Made by a program: the position numbers and the translations under genes
In this document: piece by piece, positions 36,801 to 45,670 of the stretch
How positions within the stretch are numbered: position 1 is the first letter of the stretch
Layout: every line of letters begins with the position of its first letter
The notes under the pieces: generated by a model
Told to the model about the DNA's origin: nothing
Databases searched by the model: none
Seen by the model: only the letters and a program-made list of their open reading frames with translations
Assembly: GCF_002735645.1 (NCBI RefSeq)
Contig: NZ_PDZG01000034.1
Location: forward strand, 1 to 50,951
DNA length: 50,951 nucleotides
Source of the DNA: Iodobacter sp. BJB302
Lineage (GTDB): Bacteria > Pseudomonadota > Gammaproteobacteria > Burkholderiales > Chitinibacteraceae
Direction: 5' to 3'

Positions 36801-38625
36801 TTTCCAGTGACGTGCCAGCAGGCAGGCGCAGACCAATATCAATAATCCATGCGTGTTCTGTCTGATCGAAGGTCAGCTCATAAGGGCGCTCGTCCAGCAC
36901 GCGCACGCCCAGGTTTTCCACGAGTGGCAGGCAATCGGACAATTCAATCGGTTTGCCACGGTAAAGCTTTAAGCGCCACAGCGTTGGATCAACCACGCTG
37001 CCCGGTGAAAGGGTGATGGCAATTTTGTCATTCTTTAAGCTGGTTTCCAGCGCTTCAATATCGTAAACCGCAACACGGCCGGAGAAATCTGCGCAATAAG
37101 CCGGGGAGAAAGCTCGCTGATAACGCTGATACAGCGCGGCACCTGCTTCTTCGCCGCGCACATGGGTCAGCTGATTGCGTAAGTCATCCTGCCAGCGCTG
37201 GGCAGCACGGGCGATTTCGTCTTCAATTTCTTTAACATTGTAAACAATGCGCTCGCCCACCGGCAGATGAATCAGGAAGTGGATGCGTGCTAATGGGCTG
37301 TCAGCCAGCAGAACATTAAATTCTGCTTCGTAGCCACCCAGGCGTTCCATCAGAATTTTCTCAACCTTCACGCGCACTTCAGTGGTGTAGTTATCACGCG
37401 GCACAAACAGCATCACGGATACATAACGGCGGTAGAGGTCTTCGCGGAAGAAAGTACGCACGCGGCTGCGCTCGTGCAGGCTGACGACGCCCTGAGCGAT
37501 GCGGGTTAAATCGTCGATGCCGATTTCCAGCAGCTCGTCGCGCGGATAGGTATCGATGACATTCAGTAAAGCCTTGCCACGATAGCCGCCTACATCGGCA
37601 TTGCTCGCCAGCAGAACCGCATTAATTTTTTTACGCAGCAGTGGGATATTGCGTGGCGGTGTGGTGTAAGCGCTGGCGGTGTAAAGACCAAGAATGCGTA
37701 ATTCACCAATGACTTTGCCATTGGCATCCACTTCGCGCAGGCTGACCATATCGAGGTAAACCGGGCGGTGGATCAGGGAGCGGGTATCGGCCTTGGTCAT
37801 CAGAATCAGCGGATCGGCTGAATAGGCGCGCTCTCTTAAATCAACAGGTAAGGCTGCCCATGTGTGCGACAGGCCGGAATCGCCGGAGTCGCGCAGCAGG
37901 CCATGGCCAGAGCCACCTACAAAATGCAGGTTGCCATCTTCCGCAAAGCGGTAATCACGCACGCCAAGGAAAATAAAGTGGCCAGCCAGCATCCATTCTA
38001 AAAATGCACTGGTTTCGCGCACCAACACCATATCCAGCGGAGGCGGGCGATGACGCAGTCCTTCCAGTGCTGCAGTGACGCGGTCTGCCATGGATGGCCA
38101 GTCGGTTACGCATGCGTCCAGCATGTCCAGCGCGTTGTTCAGATCGTTTTCCAGCTGGGTAATGGCTTCGCTGGCCGTGATGCGGTCAATCTCAATATGC
38201 ATCCATGATTCGGCCGTGCCTTGCTCGCCCATGCCTTGCCAGTCGCCATTTTCCTGACGGCTTACTTGTAGTACGGGGTGTACAACCTGATGTACGCCGT
38301 AACCCAGCCGTGCAACAGACATGCCGATCGTATCAACGAGGAAAGGACGATCCGATTGAACAATCTCAATGACGGTGTGGCTGCTTTGCCAGCCATGATC
38401 AGGCACGCTTGGATTATAAATACGGATTTTGCGCGTATTCGCCACCCGGGTGCGAGCCATACGCCAATGCGCAAGCACCGCTCCAAACCAATCTTCCGGC
38501 GTTTTTTCTATTAAATCGTCTTCAGAAATGTGTGCGAAGTAAGCAGAGAGAAAATCTTGGGTGATTGGCTGGTCACTCGCTGCAGCAAGTTCGCCAAGTG
38601 CTTTGAGTGTGGACAAAACGGTCAT
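33874..38625 (-). CDS. gdhB: NAD-specific glutamate dehydrogenase, 180-kDa class
   Basis: The 1583-residue cytoplasmic enzyme deaminates glutamate to 2-oxoglutarate and ammonium with NAD, a catabolic role. The N-terminal half carries ACT-like regulatory regions ([33 protein letters not shown]). The catalytic GDH domain in the second half has [27 protein letters not shown], seen as [19 protein letters not shown], with the catalytic Lys in [10 protein letters not shown]. The NAD-binding region contains [15 protein letters not shown]. A long C-terminal helical tail follows. Length is typical of the L-GDH/180-kDa class. GGAG lies upstream of the ATG. The gene stands alone between a terminator and a 557-base intergenic region. 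Confidence 0.95.
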   Translation of the reverse strand: [1583 protein letters not shown]

Positions 38626-39182
38626 AACAGAAGCTCCGGTTCAGTGTGCCCTGACTCTATACCCACCTTTCAGGCATTGCCAGCTTTGGCGCATCATGAT
38701 TTTCACTAATAGCAGGAATACAATAGTAAGGATATTGCCGCCAAGTTGTTGTTGTTAATGAATAAGCCTGACAGCATGTTATTTTTAACAATAGGGTAAA
38801 TTGTAAATTTCAAGAATGTTTAATTTGTCACCCCATTAGTAATCTGCGGTTTTAAAATTTAATCAAGAACATATTGATAAGTGAAATCACCTATGGTGCT
38901 GGTTTTTGCTAAGAATAAAGCCGCTTGCAATGCCCATGTTATAGGCGCTTTATGACCGTTTATATTTATAAGTAGTAAACGACTGTTTTAAAATTGCTGC
39001 TCGGGTGTTATTTGTTAATGCACTGCAGAAAAATAAATAATTGCTTCATACATGCAGCGCTGTTATTGATTGGCTTGATAAATAAACATGAAAATCCAAT
39101 TAGGGCAGGAATGGAAAGTGCTTGTAAGTTTTCGTGCTTTTGCCAGCCTGCCGCATCCACATTGCCCATAAAGGTTTCTCAC
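38626..39182. other. Long AT-rich intergenic region between gdh and a divergent regulator
   Basis: This region must contain the promoters of gdhB (minus) and of the YafY-type regulator (plus). It is AT-rich from about 38690 to 39090. An ORF on the plus strand continues upstream of the regulator in frame from 38994, but its product (many Lys, Asn, Cys, no homology) looks non-coding. I see no tRNA, terminator or recognisable repeat. A specific promoter cannot be chosen with confidence. Confidence 0.5.
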
Positions 39183-39884
39183 TTGTCCAGAGCAGAAAGA
39201 TTACTGAGTTTAATGCAGCAATTACGCCTGAATCACTACCCTGTAAGCGGTGCCGTACTGGCAGAAACACTGGGGGTCAGCTTGCGAACGCTTTACCGTG
39301 ATATTGCAAGCTTACAGGCACAGGGCGCAAAAATTGAAGGCGAAGCTGGTCTGGGTTATGTATTGCGGCCAGGCTTTACGTTGCCGCCTTTGATGTTTAC
39401 GGTGGAAGAAATCGAAGCGCTGGCGCTGGGAGCCAAATGGGTGGCCAATCGCGCCGATTCAGGGCTGGGGGATGCCGCAAACCATGCATTAAGCAAAATT
39501 GCGGCCGTGTTGCCTGCAGAGCTGCGCTTTGAGCTCGACAGCGCCGCTTTATTAATTGGCCCCAGTATGCATCCGGGTGATTCGGATGAAACGCTTCATC
39601 TGATCAGGGCAGCCATCCGCCATGAGATGAAGCTGGATTTGCTGTACATGGATGCAAAACAACAAGCATCCCATCGTCTGATCTGGCCCTGCGCGCTGGC
39701 TTTTTTTGATCAGGCGCGGGTTATTGTGGCCTGGTGTGAAACAAGGCAGGCTTTCCGCCACTTTCGGGTGGATCGCATTCAGTCAGTGATCAGCCTGGAT
39801 GAGCGTTATCCAAAGCGGCGCCAGACTTTGCTTAAAGCCTGGCGTGAAGCCGAGGGTATTCCTGCAGGGGGCCGGGGTGCTTAG
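39183..39884 (+). CDS. YafY-type HTH/WYL transcription regulator
   Basis: The 233-residue protein has an N-terminal HTH_11 domain (SRAERLLSLMQQLRLN, YPVSGAVLAETLGVSLRTLYRD). A WYL-like ligand-sensing domain follows, whose core appears as AAIRHEMKLDLLYMDAKQQ and RVIVAWCETRQAFRHFRVDRI. Such regulators sense nucleic acid or small ligands and often act on neighbouring genes. The start is taken as TTG 39183, with AAGG eight bases upstream, because homology begins at SRAERLL. Its last bases overlap the stop of the convergent AraC-type gene. Confidence 0.85.
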   Translation: MSRAERLLSLMQQLRLNHYPVSGAVLAETLGVSLRTLYRDIASLQAQGAKIEGEAGLGYVLRPGFTLPPLMFTVEEIEALALGAKWVANRADSGLGDAANHALSKIAAVLPAELRFELDSAALLIGPSMHPGDSDETLHLIRAAIRHEMKLDLLYMDAKQQASHRLIWPCALAFFDQARVIVAWCETRQAFRHFRVDRIQSVISLDERYPKRRQTLLKAWREAEGIPAGGRGA

Positions 39885-40867
39885 GCAGCCTCATGTGCGC
39901 GGTCGAGTTTCTGAACTTTGCGCCATACAGAGGGAGAAAGCGTTTCAGCCTGCCGCCATGCGGCTCTGAATGCCTGAGGGCTGGCAAATCCGCAGTGCTC
40001 GATAATGCCTTCAATAGAGCGGTGGCTGTCTTTAAGCATGCGACGGGCCAGATCAAGCTTCAGTTTTTGCTGGTATTGCTTCAGCGTAATGCCGCAGGCT
40101 TGTTGAAATAAGCGGGCCAGGTGCCGGTAGCTCAGCGAAAACTGCTCAGCCAGCTCGTCATAAGTGCCTGAATCGCAAGGGTGTTGTGTCATATAGTCCT
40201 GTACCAGATGAATGACAGGATCATTGTGATTGCGGTAGCAAAGCGGCGCGCTCAGCTCCGGATCGTGCTCCAGACGCCGGAACTGCACCAGGTTTTCCCG
40301 CGCCACTCGCAGCGCAACTGCACTGCCAAAGTACTGGCCCACCAGGTGCAAGGCCAGATCAATCCCGGCTGAAACACCTGCCGACGTATAAACAGGCCCG
40401 TCCTGCACCATCAGCCGTTTACTCAGCACGCGGGAGGCGGGAGCTGCTTTCTGTAAGCGCTCCAGGTAATCATGATGAGTGGTGCAATATCGCCCGTTAA
40501 GTAAGCCTGCTTCAGCCAGAAAAAGCGCGCCTGTGCAGACACTGGCAATGATGACGCCCTCAGGCATGTTTCTACCTAAGGCACTAAGCCAGTCCACCAC
40601 TTTTAACTGATGAGGCGTGTATGGCTGATCGGTTTGAATTTTGCTACCCACCATTACCACCACATCGCCCTTGATTAATTTTGCGGGCAGCGGTGCAATA
40701 TCCATCAGGCTGACCCCCTGAAAGCTGTTGAGCCCTGTATGGGGGCCAACGCAGTGAATGCTGAGCTCAGCAAGGCCCAGTTCGGGCAGCGTGCCCAGAA
40801 TTTGCATCGGCCCGCCTAAATCCAGGATATGTACATGGGGAAGCAGCACAAAGAAAATACGTTTCAT
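39881..40867 (-). CDS. GlxA-type AraC regulator (DJ-1/PfpI domain plus HTH)
   Basis: The 328-residue protein joins an N-terminal DJ-1/PfpI-like domain (MKRIFFVLLPHVHILDLGGP; nucleophile-elbow Cys in ASVCTGALFLAEAGLL) with a C-terminal AraC HTH. The HTH part has YDELAEQFSLSYRHLARLFQ, IEGIIEHCGFASPQAFRAAW. GlxA-type proteins control catabolic genes. Its ATG overlaps the stop of the dienelactone-hydrolase-like gene upstream by four bases, making that gene a likely co-expressed partner. Confidence 0.92.
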   Translation of the reverse strand: MKRIFFVLLPHVHILDLGGPMQILGTLPELGLAELSIHCVGPHTGLNSFQGVSLMDIAPLPAKLIKGDVVVMVGSKIQTDQPYTPHQLKVVDWLSALGRNMPEGVIIASVCTGALFLAEAGLLNGRYCTTHHDYLERLQKAAPASRVLSKRLMVQDGPVYTSAGVSAGIDLALHLVGQYFGSAVALRVARENLVQFRRLEHDPELSAPLCYRNHNDPVIHLVQDYMTQHPCDSGTYDELAEQFSLSYRHLARLFQQACGITLKQYQQKLKLDLARRMLKDSHRSIEGIIEHCGFASPQAFRAAWRQAETLSPSVWRKVQKLDRAHEAA

Positions 40868-41739
40868 GGCGTAATGGCAAAGCGTTCGTTAAAAAAACTT
40901 ACAATCCGGCGGCGTGCATCTTCGCGCGCATCAGGATTGGGGGCTGAGAAGCTTTCTCCCCCTTTGCCGCGATGTGAGTAAGGATCCTGATAAAGGTTTT
41001 CTTTTTCCAGCATATCGAAGCCATGCTCTGCATTGGGGTAGACCTGCACGCTCAGCTGATTGCGATATTCAGGCTCCAGCGACTGAGCCAGCTCAGGGCA
41101 GGCTTGCTCACTATCGTCGTAACGATCTTTTGCTCCCGCCAGAATCAAGACTTTGGTGGCTCTCAGCGCCTGGAAGCGATAGCCGGGCACTTTGTTATAA
41201 GCCCAGCAAACAGGGTAGAGCGCAATATTTCCCTGTAAAGGCGGAACCCCTGCTGGCGGTCCGTTCTCTTTGGTGGCCGAGAGCATCGCCATCACGCCTC
41301 CCCATGAAAACCCCATCACACCGATGCGTTTTGCGTCTATTTTTTCCTGATTGGCCAGCCATACTTCCGCGCCCCATAAATCGGGCAGGGTGTCGTGCAC
41401 TTTGTCCGGGCGGCCTTTTGCGCCGCCACTCAGGCCTCGGGCCCCCCACATATCCAGCTCCAGGCTGGCGATGCCTGCTTTAGCCAGGTTCTGAGCATGC
41501 ATGGCACCGCGTGAATCTATACCTGCGGAGCCATGCAAAATAATCACGACAGGAAATTTCCCTGTGCCCTGTGGCGTGCGAAACACCCCCATGACTTCCA
41601 GCGGCGTTTTACCACCCAAAGCAGGAAAGTGAACTAGCCGGGTATTCAGCGCGGCGGCTTCTGGCTCGTTGGCAACCGCCGCAGACAAAAGTCCGCAGCA
41701 AAGCAGGCCGGTAAGGCCTTTAACAGCAAAATTTTTCAT
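40864..41739 (-). CDS. Secreted dienelactone-hydrolase-family protein
   Basis: The 291-residue alpha/beta hydrolase has a signal peptide (MKNFAVKGLTGLLCCGLLSA, cleavage near VANEPE). The oxyanion region is IILHGSAGIDSRG, the nucleophile elbow MGFSWGG (Ser rather than the Cys of classical dienelactone hydrolase), the acid in AGAKDRYDD and the base in AEHGFDM. ATG 41739 is preferred over ATG 41775 because the signal peptide then starts properly. It is coupled to the GlxA-type regulator gene downstream. Confidence 0.82.
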   Translation of the reverse strand: MKNFAVKGLTGLLCCGLLSAAVANEPEAAALNTRLVHFPALGGKTPLEVMGVFRTPQGTGKFPVVIILHGSAGIDSRGAMHAQNLAKAGIASLELDMWGARGLSGGAKGRPDKVHDTLPDLWGAEVWLANQEKIDAKRIGVMGFSWGGVMAMLSATKENGPPAGVPPLQGNIALYPVCWAYNKVPGYRFQALRATKVLILAGAKDRYDDSEQACPELAQSLEPEYRNQLSVQVYPNAEHGFDMLEKENLYQDPYSHRGKGGESFSAPNPDAREDARRRIVSFFNERFAITP

Positions 41740-41919
41740 GAGCGTGCAGGTCTGTGAATTTGCAATTGTGCTCATTCTAAATGCAAATTCATAATCATGT
41801 GCATTAAAAATTTTATGTCCTTATTTTTGCTTTTTTTGTCCTTTTTTTCGCTTATCCATTTGGAATTAACCAAGTAAGATCAATAATAACTTGCATTAAT
41901 AAGTATATAAGGGGCGGAT

Positions 41920-42483
41920 GTGTCAAAACTTGAATTGCACTGGAATCCAGATTTTTCTGCGGAATATGGCAGAAATATTGTTGATCTGATTAATGCCACG
42001 GTGGCTGATGGCGGAACGCTCGGGTTTATCGAGCCGCTGGATGCAGATAAAGCCCGGCAATTTTTAAGCGCGCTGATTCAAAAAATAGCCAAAGGGGAAA
42101 CGTACGCGCTTTACGGCTCTGAAAATGGCGAGCCGGTTTTTTTTGTTTTAATGAATCTCAGCACCATGCCTAATTGCCGCCATAGCGCTGAGCTGGCCAA
42201 AGGCGTGGTTTCTCCGCGCTTCAGGGGGCAGGGGCTGGTGCAGGCGGCTTTTAAGGCTCTGATCAGCAAGGCGCGCGCTTTGCAGATTGAGCAGTTTGTG
42301 CTGGATGTACGGGCCAATTCACGGGCGCATCAGGTGTGGCAATACTTTGGCTTTAAAACATGGGGCGTATTAGAAGACTACGCCAGAATTAACGGCCAAA
42401 AGCATGCCGGGCACTATATGGCGCAATCGGTTGAATCGCTGGCGGAACGAATAGCATACACACAGGAGGAATCAGCATGTTAA
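41920..42483 (+). CDS. GNAT acetyltransferase, first gene of an oxidase/PLP/MFS operon
   Basis: The 187-residue protein starts at GTG 41920 with AAGGGG nearby. GNAT motif A is GVVSPRFRGQGLVQAAFKAL and motif B is FVLDVRANSRAHQVWQYFGF. It most resembles general amino-compound acetyltransferases. The gene overlaps the next (oxidase) gene by seven bases. In this setting it may acetylate the amino group of the pathway product or an intermediate, for protection or export. That role is an inference. Confidence 0.83.
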   Translation: MSKLELHWNPDFSAEYGRNIVDLINATVADGGTLGFIEPLDADKARQFLSALIQKIAKGETYALYGSENGEPVFFVLMNLSTMPNCRHSAELAKGVVSPRFRGQGLVQAAFKALISKARALQIEQFVLDVRANSRAHQVWQYFGFKTWGVLEDYARINGQKHAGHYMAQSVESLAERIAYTQEESAC

Positions 42484-43205
42484 TGACAAAAGCAGAATTT
42501 AAAACCACCTTAGAAAAAACTTTACATAAACATTTAACGCTTTCTCATCCGATTTTTTTGCACTTACTGGATGAAAAAAATCCCAATAAGGAGTTGCTTA
42601 AACAAGTTGCATTGCAGGGCTATCAGCTGACTAAGCATTTTCTTGATTATGTGGAGCATCTCTTCTTTTATTGCCCGCATCCCAAGTTTAAGAAAGCGCT
42701 GCTGATTAATGTGTACGAGGAAGAAACAGGCCAATTATCCCGTACCGATAACCATGTTGTGCTGATGCAAAATTTTATCCGGGCTTTGGGCATCAGCGAT
42801 CAAGAGCGTGATGCTGCTGTGGCGCTGCCCGCCACCCAGCGTCTGATTGATTACCGGCTGAATGCGGTACGCAATCCTGATCAATACCATATTGGCGCAG
42901 CGGCGGTCATGATTGCCAGTGAAGGACAAAACCTTGAAACCAAGGCGGGTGAAGCAAGGCATACGCTGCTGGGCGGGGTTTATGGCCTGAACGAGTACGA
43001 TCTTTTGTTTTTTTCGGTACATCAAAAAGAAGACGTTGGCCATGTGCAGCAGGGCTTGAATCTGGTGAGCACACTCTGTGATACCCAGCAAAAACAACAG
43101 GAGGCCCTGTTTGCCGTAGAGCATACCTGCGAGCTGTTCTGGGGCATGTACGAGAACCTTTATCAAGAATATTGCCAGCAAAGCGAGCCTTGCCTGAGCA
43201 ACTGA
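42477..43205 (+). CDS. Haem-oxygenase-like di-iron oxidase (HDO; iron-containing redox enzyme family)
   Basis: The 242-residue, all-helical protein belongs to the TenA/PqqC-like fold with metal ligands. Probable ligands are a Glu in VYEEETGQ (81-83), His93 in RTDNHVVL, Glu149 in MIASEGQN, and the His182-x3-Asp186-x2-His189 triad in VHQKEDVGH, the pattern of HDO enzymes such as CADD, UndA and BesC. These use O2 and two irons for C-C cleavage, N-oxygenation or related reactions on amino acids and fatty acids. AGGAGG lies seven bases before ATG 42477. The substrate is unknown; its PLP and MFS neighbours favour an amino acid. Confidence 0.8.
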   Translation: MLMTKAEFKTTLEKTLHKHLTLSHPIFLHLLDEKNPNKELLKQVALQGYQLTKHFLDYVEHLFFYCPHPKFKKALLINVYEEETGQLSRTDNHVVLMQNFIRALGISDQERDAAVALPATQRLIDYRLNAVRNPDQYHIGAAAVMIASEGQNLETKAGEARHTLLGGVYGLNEYDLLFFSVHQKEDVGHVQQGLNLVSTLCDTQQKQQEALFAVEHTCELFWGMYENLYQEYCQQSEPCLSN

Positions 43206-43217
43206 CGGGAGCCCCCG

Positions 43218-44423
43218 ATGAATAAAGCCAGAATCACCTGGACCCTGGTTGGGCTGGGTTTCTTTACGATGTTTTTATCCAGTGCGCTTAAAGGGGTTTT
43301 TCAAGTGTACTTCAGCGATCTCGCCCAGTCTTTTGGGCGTGGCCGCGCAGATTTTGGCTTTGCTGGGGGCTTGTTTTTGCTGGTGTCTGGTCTGGCTTCA
43401 CCGCTGGTAGGCGCGTTATCTGACCGGGCCGGACCCATTAAAACGGTGATGCTGGGCAGCCTAACAGGCGGAATTGCATTTGTGCTGCTGGCCTGGTTTT
43501 CTGGCCAGTACTGGTTATTTGTTGCTCTGTATGGCCTAGTTGCAGCATTTGCATTGGCGGCCATGAGCTATGTGCCGATGGGTGTGCTGGTTGATCGTCT
43601 GTTTGAGCAAAAAAAGAAAAGCTTTGCCTACGCAGTGATCAGTAATGGCACGTCGGTGGGGTTTATTGTGCTGTCGCCCCTGTGGTTATGGCTGCAGCCG
43701 CACTTTAGCTGGCAACAGATCTTTATGGTGATCGGCGCATTATTCGCAGGGCCAGTCACATTATTGCTGTGGTGGGCAAGCCGCCTTCCCATGCCTGAGA
43801 AACCCGTTGCAGAGCATAAGCAAGAGGGCAACTGGCGCAGCGTACTGAGCGATCAGGGCTTTTACGTTTTAGCGCTCGGTTTTATTGGCTGCGGTGCCAC
43901 CATGGCCTTTATTGATATACACCTTGTGCCGCTTTGGCAGGATGGCGGGGCCAGCCGCGCAGGGATGGGGTTCAGCTTAAGTTTGCTGGGTATTCTTGAA
44001 TTAATCAGTGGTTTGGCCGCTGGCTGGCTGGCTACGCGCTATGCACAGCAAAATCTGCTTGGCCTGTTTTATTTAATGCGCTGCCTCGCTATGGCGCTGC
44101 TGCTTGTGCAAAACAGCCTTGTTACGACCTATCTTTTTGCAGCCATTTTTGGGGCCAGCTACTTGGGGACGGTTGTGCTCACTTCGGCAATATGCCTGGA
44201 GCGCTATGGCAATCAGGTCAAAGGGCAGGTATTTGGGGTCTTATTTTTACTGCACCAGGCAGGTGGCTTTGCCTCGGCCCAGCTGGGGGCTTATGGCTAC
44301 GATCTTTTCCATAGCTACCGGCCCACTATTATTGTGCTGACCCTGATCACGGCCATAGCGGGGCTGGCATGTTTTCTCTTTTTTACCGAATCAAAACACC
44401 AGCCTGCAGTAGAGCCGGCATAA
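43218..44423 (+). CDS. MFS transporter
   Basis: The 401-residue inner-membrane protein has twelve predicted helices. Motif A is near GALSDRAGPIKTVMLGS, and FGVLFLLHQAGGFASAQLGA in TM11 matches the MCT/oxalate-formate-antiporter-like branch of MFS, which carries monocarboxylates and drug-like acids. GGGAG lies six bases before the ATG and the gap to the oxidase gene is 12 bases. It may export the operon's product. Confidence 0.88.
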   Translation: MNKARITWTLVGLGFFTMFLSSALKGVFQVYFSDLAQSFGRGRADFGFAGGLFLLVSGLASPLVGALSDRAGPIKTVMLGSLTGGIAFVLLAWFSGQYWLFVALYGLVAAFALAAMSYVPMGVLVDRLFEQKKKSFAYAVISNGTSVGFIVLSPLWLWLQPHFSWQQIFMVIGALFAGPVTLLLWWASRLPMPEKPVAEHKQEGNWRSVLSDQGFYVLALGFIGCGATMAFIDIHLVPLWQDGGASRAGMGFSLSLLGILELISGLAAGWLATRYAQQNLLGLFYLMRCLAMALLLVQNSLVTTYLFAAIFGASYLGTVVLTSAICLERYGNQVKGQVFGVLFLLHQAGGFASAQLGAYGYDLFHSYRPTIIVLTLITAIAGLACFLFFTESKHQPAVEPA

Positions 44424-44438
44424 ACCATTGAGGCCATG

Positions 44439-45665
44439 ATGTTTGATATCCAATCCGACAGCCAAGTCTTGCGCCAAGGGCAGTTTGCCGATTATTCAGA
44501 TAGTTTTTGCGAGCCGATTGCCATGACATCGGCTTACCGCTTTCAATCTGCAGAGCAGGCGGCAGCCCGCTTCAGCGGTGCAGAGCCGGGCCATGTTTAC
44601 AGCCGGTTTACTAATCCGAGCGTACAGGTGTTTGAAGAGCGCGTGGCCTTGCTGGAAGCCGCAGAAGGCGCGGTGGCTTTTGCATCAGGCATGGCCGCGC
44701 TGACGGCAGTGATGATGGCGTTTGCCGAAAGTGGTAGCAATATTGTCTGCTCACGGGATGTGTTTGGCACCACGCTGGTGGCATTACGCAGCTACTTTGC
44801 CCGGTTTGGAGTTGAAGTGCGCGTAGTGGGTCTGATGGATTATGCGGCATGGCAGCAGGCAATTGATCAGCAAACCCGCCTGGTTTTTGTTGAAACCCCC
44901 TCCAACCCCATGCAGGATATTGTCAATATTGCGGTGCTGGCTGGTTTGGCCCATGCAAAGAATGCCTTGCTGGTTGTGGATAACACCTTACTCACACCCA
45001 TCATGCAGCAGCCCTTATTGCTGGGCGCTGATCTCGTTTTGCATTCAGCCGGTAAATATATGGATGGGCAGGGGCGCTGCGTTGCGGGTGTTGTTTGCGG
45101 CCCCCAGTCGCTGATGTCCCCTCTGCGCGGTGTGCTGCGCACCCTGGGTTTTTCTTTGAGCCCGATGAATGCATGGCTGCTGTTAAAAAGCCTTGAAATG
45201 TTGTCACTGCGTATGGTACAGATTAATCAAAGTACTTTGCAGCTGGCCTCCTGGCTGGAACATCAGCAAGATGTACAGGCTGTTTATTACTCCGGCCTTG
45301 AGAGCCACCCCTGCCATACGCTTGCTTGCCAGCAGCAGGCCGGTTTTGGTGGTGTATTCAGCTTTAAAGCGGGCACAGACCGCCACGATGCCTGGGTCTT
45401 TATTAATGCTTTGCGGCTGATATCTATTGCCACCAATATTGGCGATACACGCAGCATGGTGACGCATCCTGCTTCAACCACGCATGGCCGCCTTTCACCA
45501 GAAGAGCGGCAGCAATCAGGCATCAGTGAAAATCTGGTCCGGCTGTCCATTGGTCTGGAATCAAGAGAAGATCTAATCCAGGATCTTGCCCAGGCTTTAA
45601 TGCAGATGCGCAGCGCCCGCTTGCCGCATTCCATCTCTTTACAACAAGCCAGTGCTTTGGCTTAA
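44439..45665 (+). CDS. Cys/Met-metabolism PLP enzyme, O-succinylhomoserine-sulfhydrylase (MetZ)-like
   Basis: The 408-residue protein is a fold-type I, gamma-family PLP enzyme. Characteristic segments are YSRFTNPSVQVFEERVALLE, FASGMAALTAVM, FVETPSNPMQDI, VVDNTLLTP and the Lys loop LHSAGKYMDGQGRCVAG, where MetZ has HSATKY. THPASTTHGRLSPEERQQ closes the active site. It may make or break C-gamma bonds in homoserine-derived amino acids. Its place after an HDO oxidase and an MFS exporter, not in a methionine cluster, suggests a special role. ATG 44439 is preferred to 44436 by spacing from GAGG. Confidence 0.85.
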   Translation: MFDIQSDSQVLRQGQFADYSDSFCEPIAMTSAYRFQSAEQAAARFSGAEPGHVYSRFTNPSVQVFEERVALLEAAEGAVAFASGMAALTAVMMAFAESGSNIVCSRDVFGTTLVALRSYFARFGVEVRVVGLMDYAAWQQAIDQQTRLVFVETPSNPMQDIVNIAVLAGLAHAKNALLVVDNTLLTPIMQQPLLLGADLVLHSAGKYMDGQGRCVAGVVCGPQSLMSPLRGVLRTLGFSLSPMNAWLLLKSLEMLSLRMVQINQSTLQLASWLEHQQDVQAVYYSGLESHPCHTLACQQQAGFGGVFSFKAGTDRHDAWVFINALRLISIATNIGDTRSMVTHPASTTHGRLSPEERQQSGISENLVRLSIGLESREDLIQDLAQALMQMRSARLPHSISLQQASALA

Positions 45666-45670
45666 CTGCC

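Noticed and set aside
38994-39182. Upstream extension of the YafY-type regulator.
   Set aside because: It is Cys-, Asn- and Lys-rich without homology, whereas the HTH domain starts directly at TTG 39183 with a ribosome-binding site.
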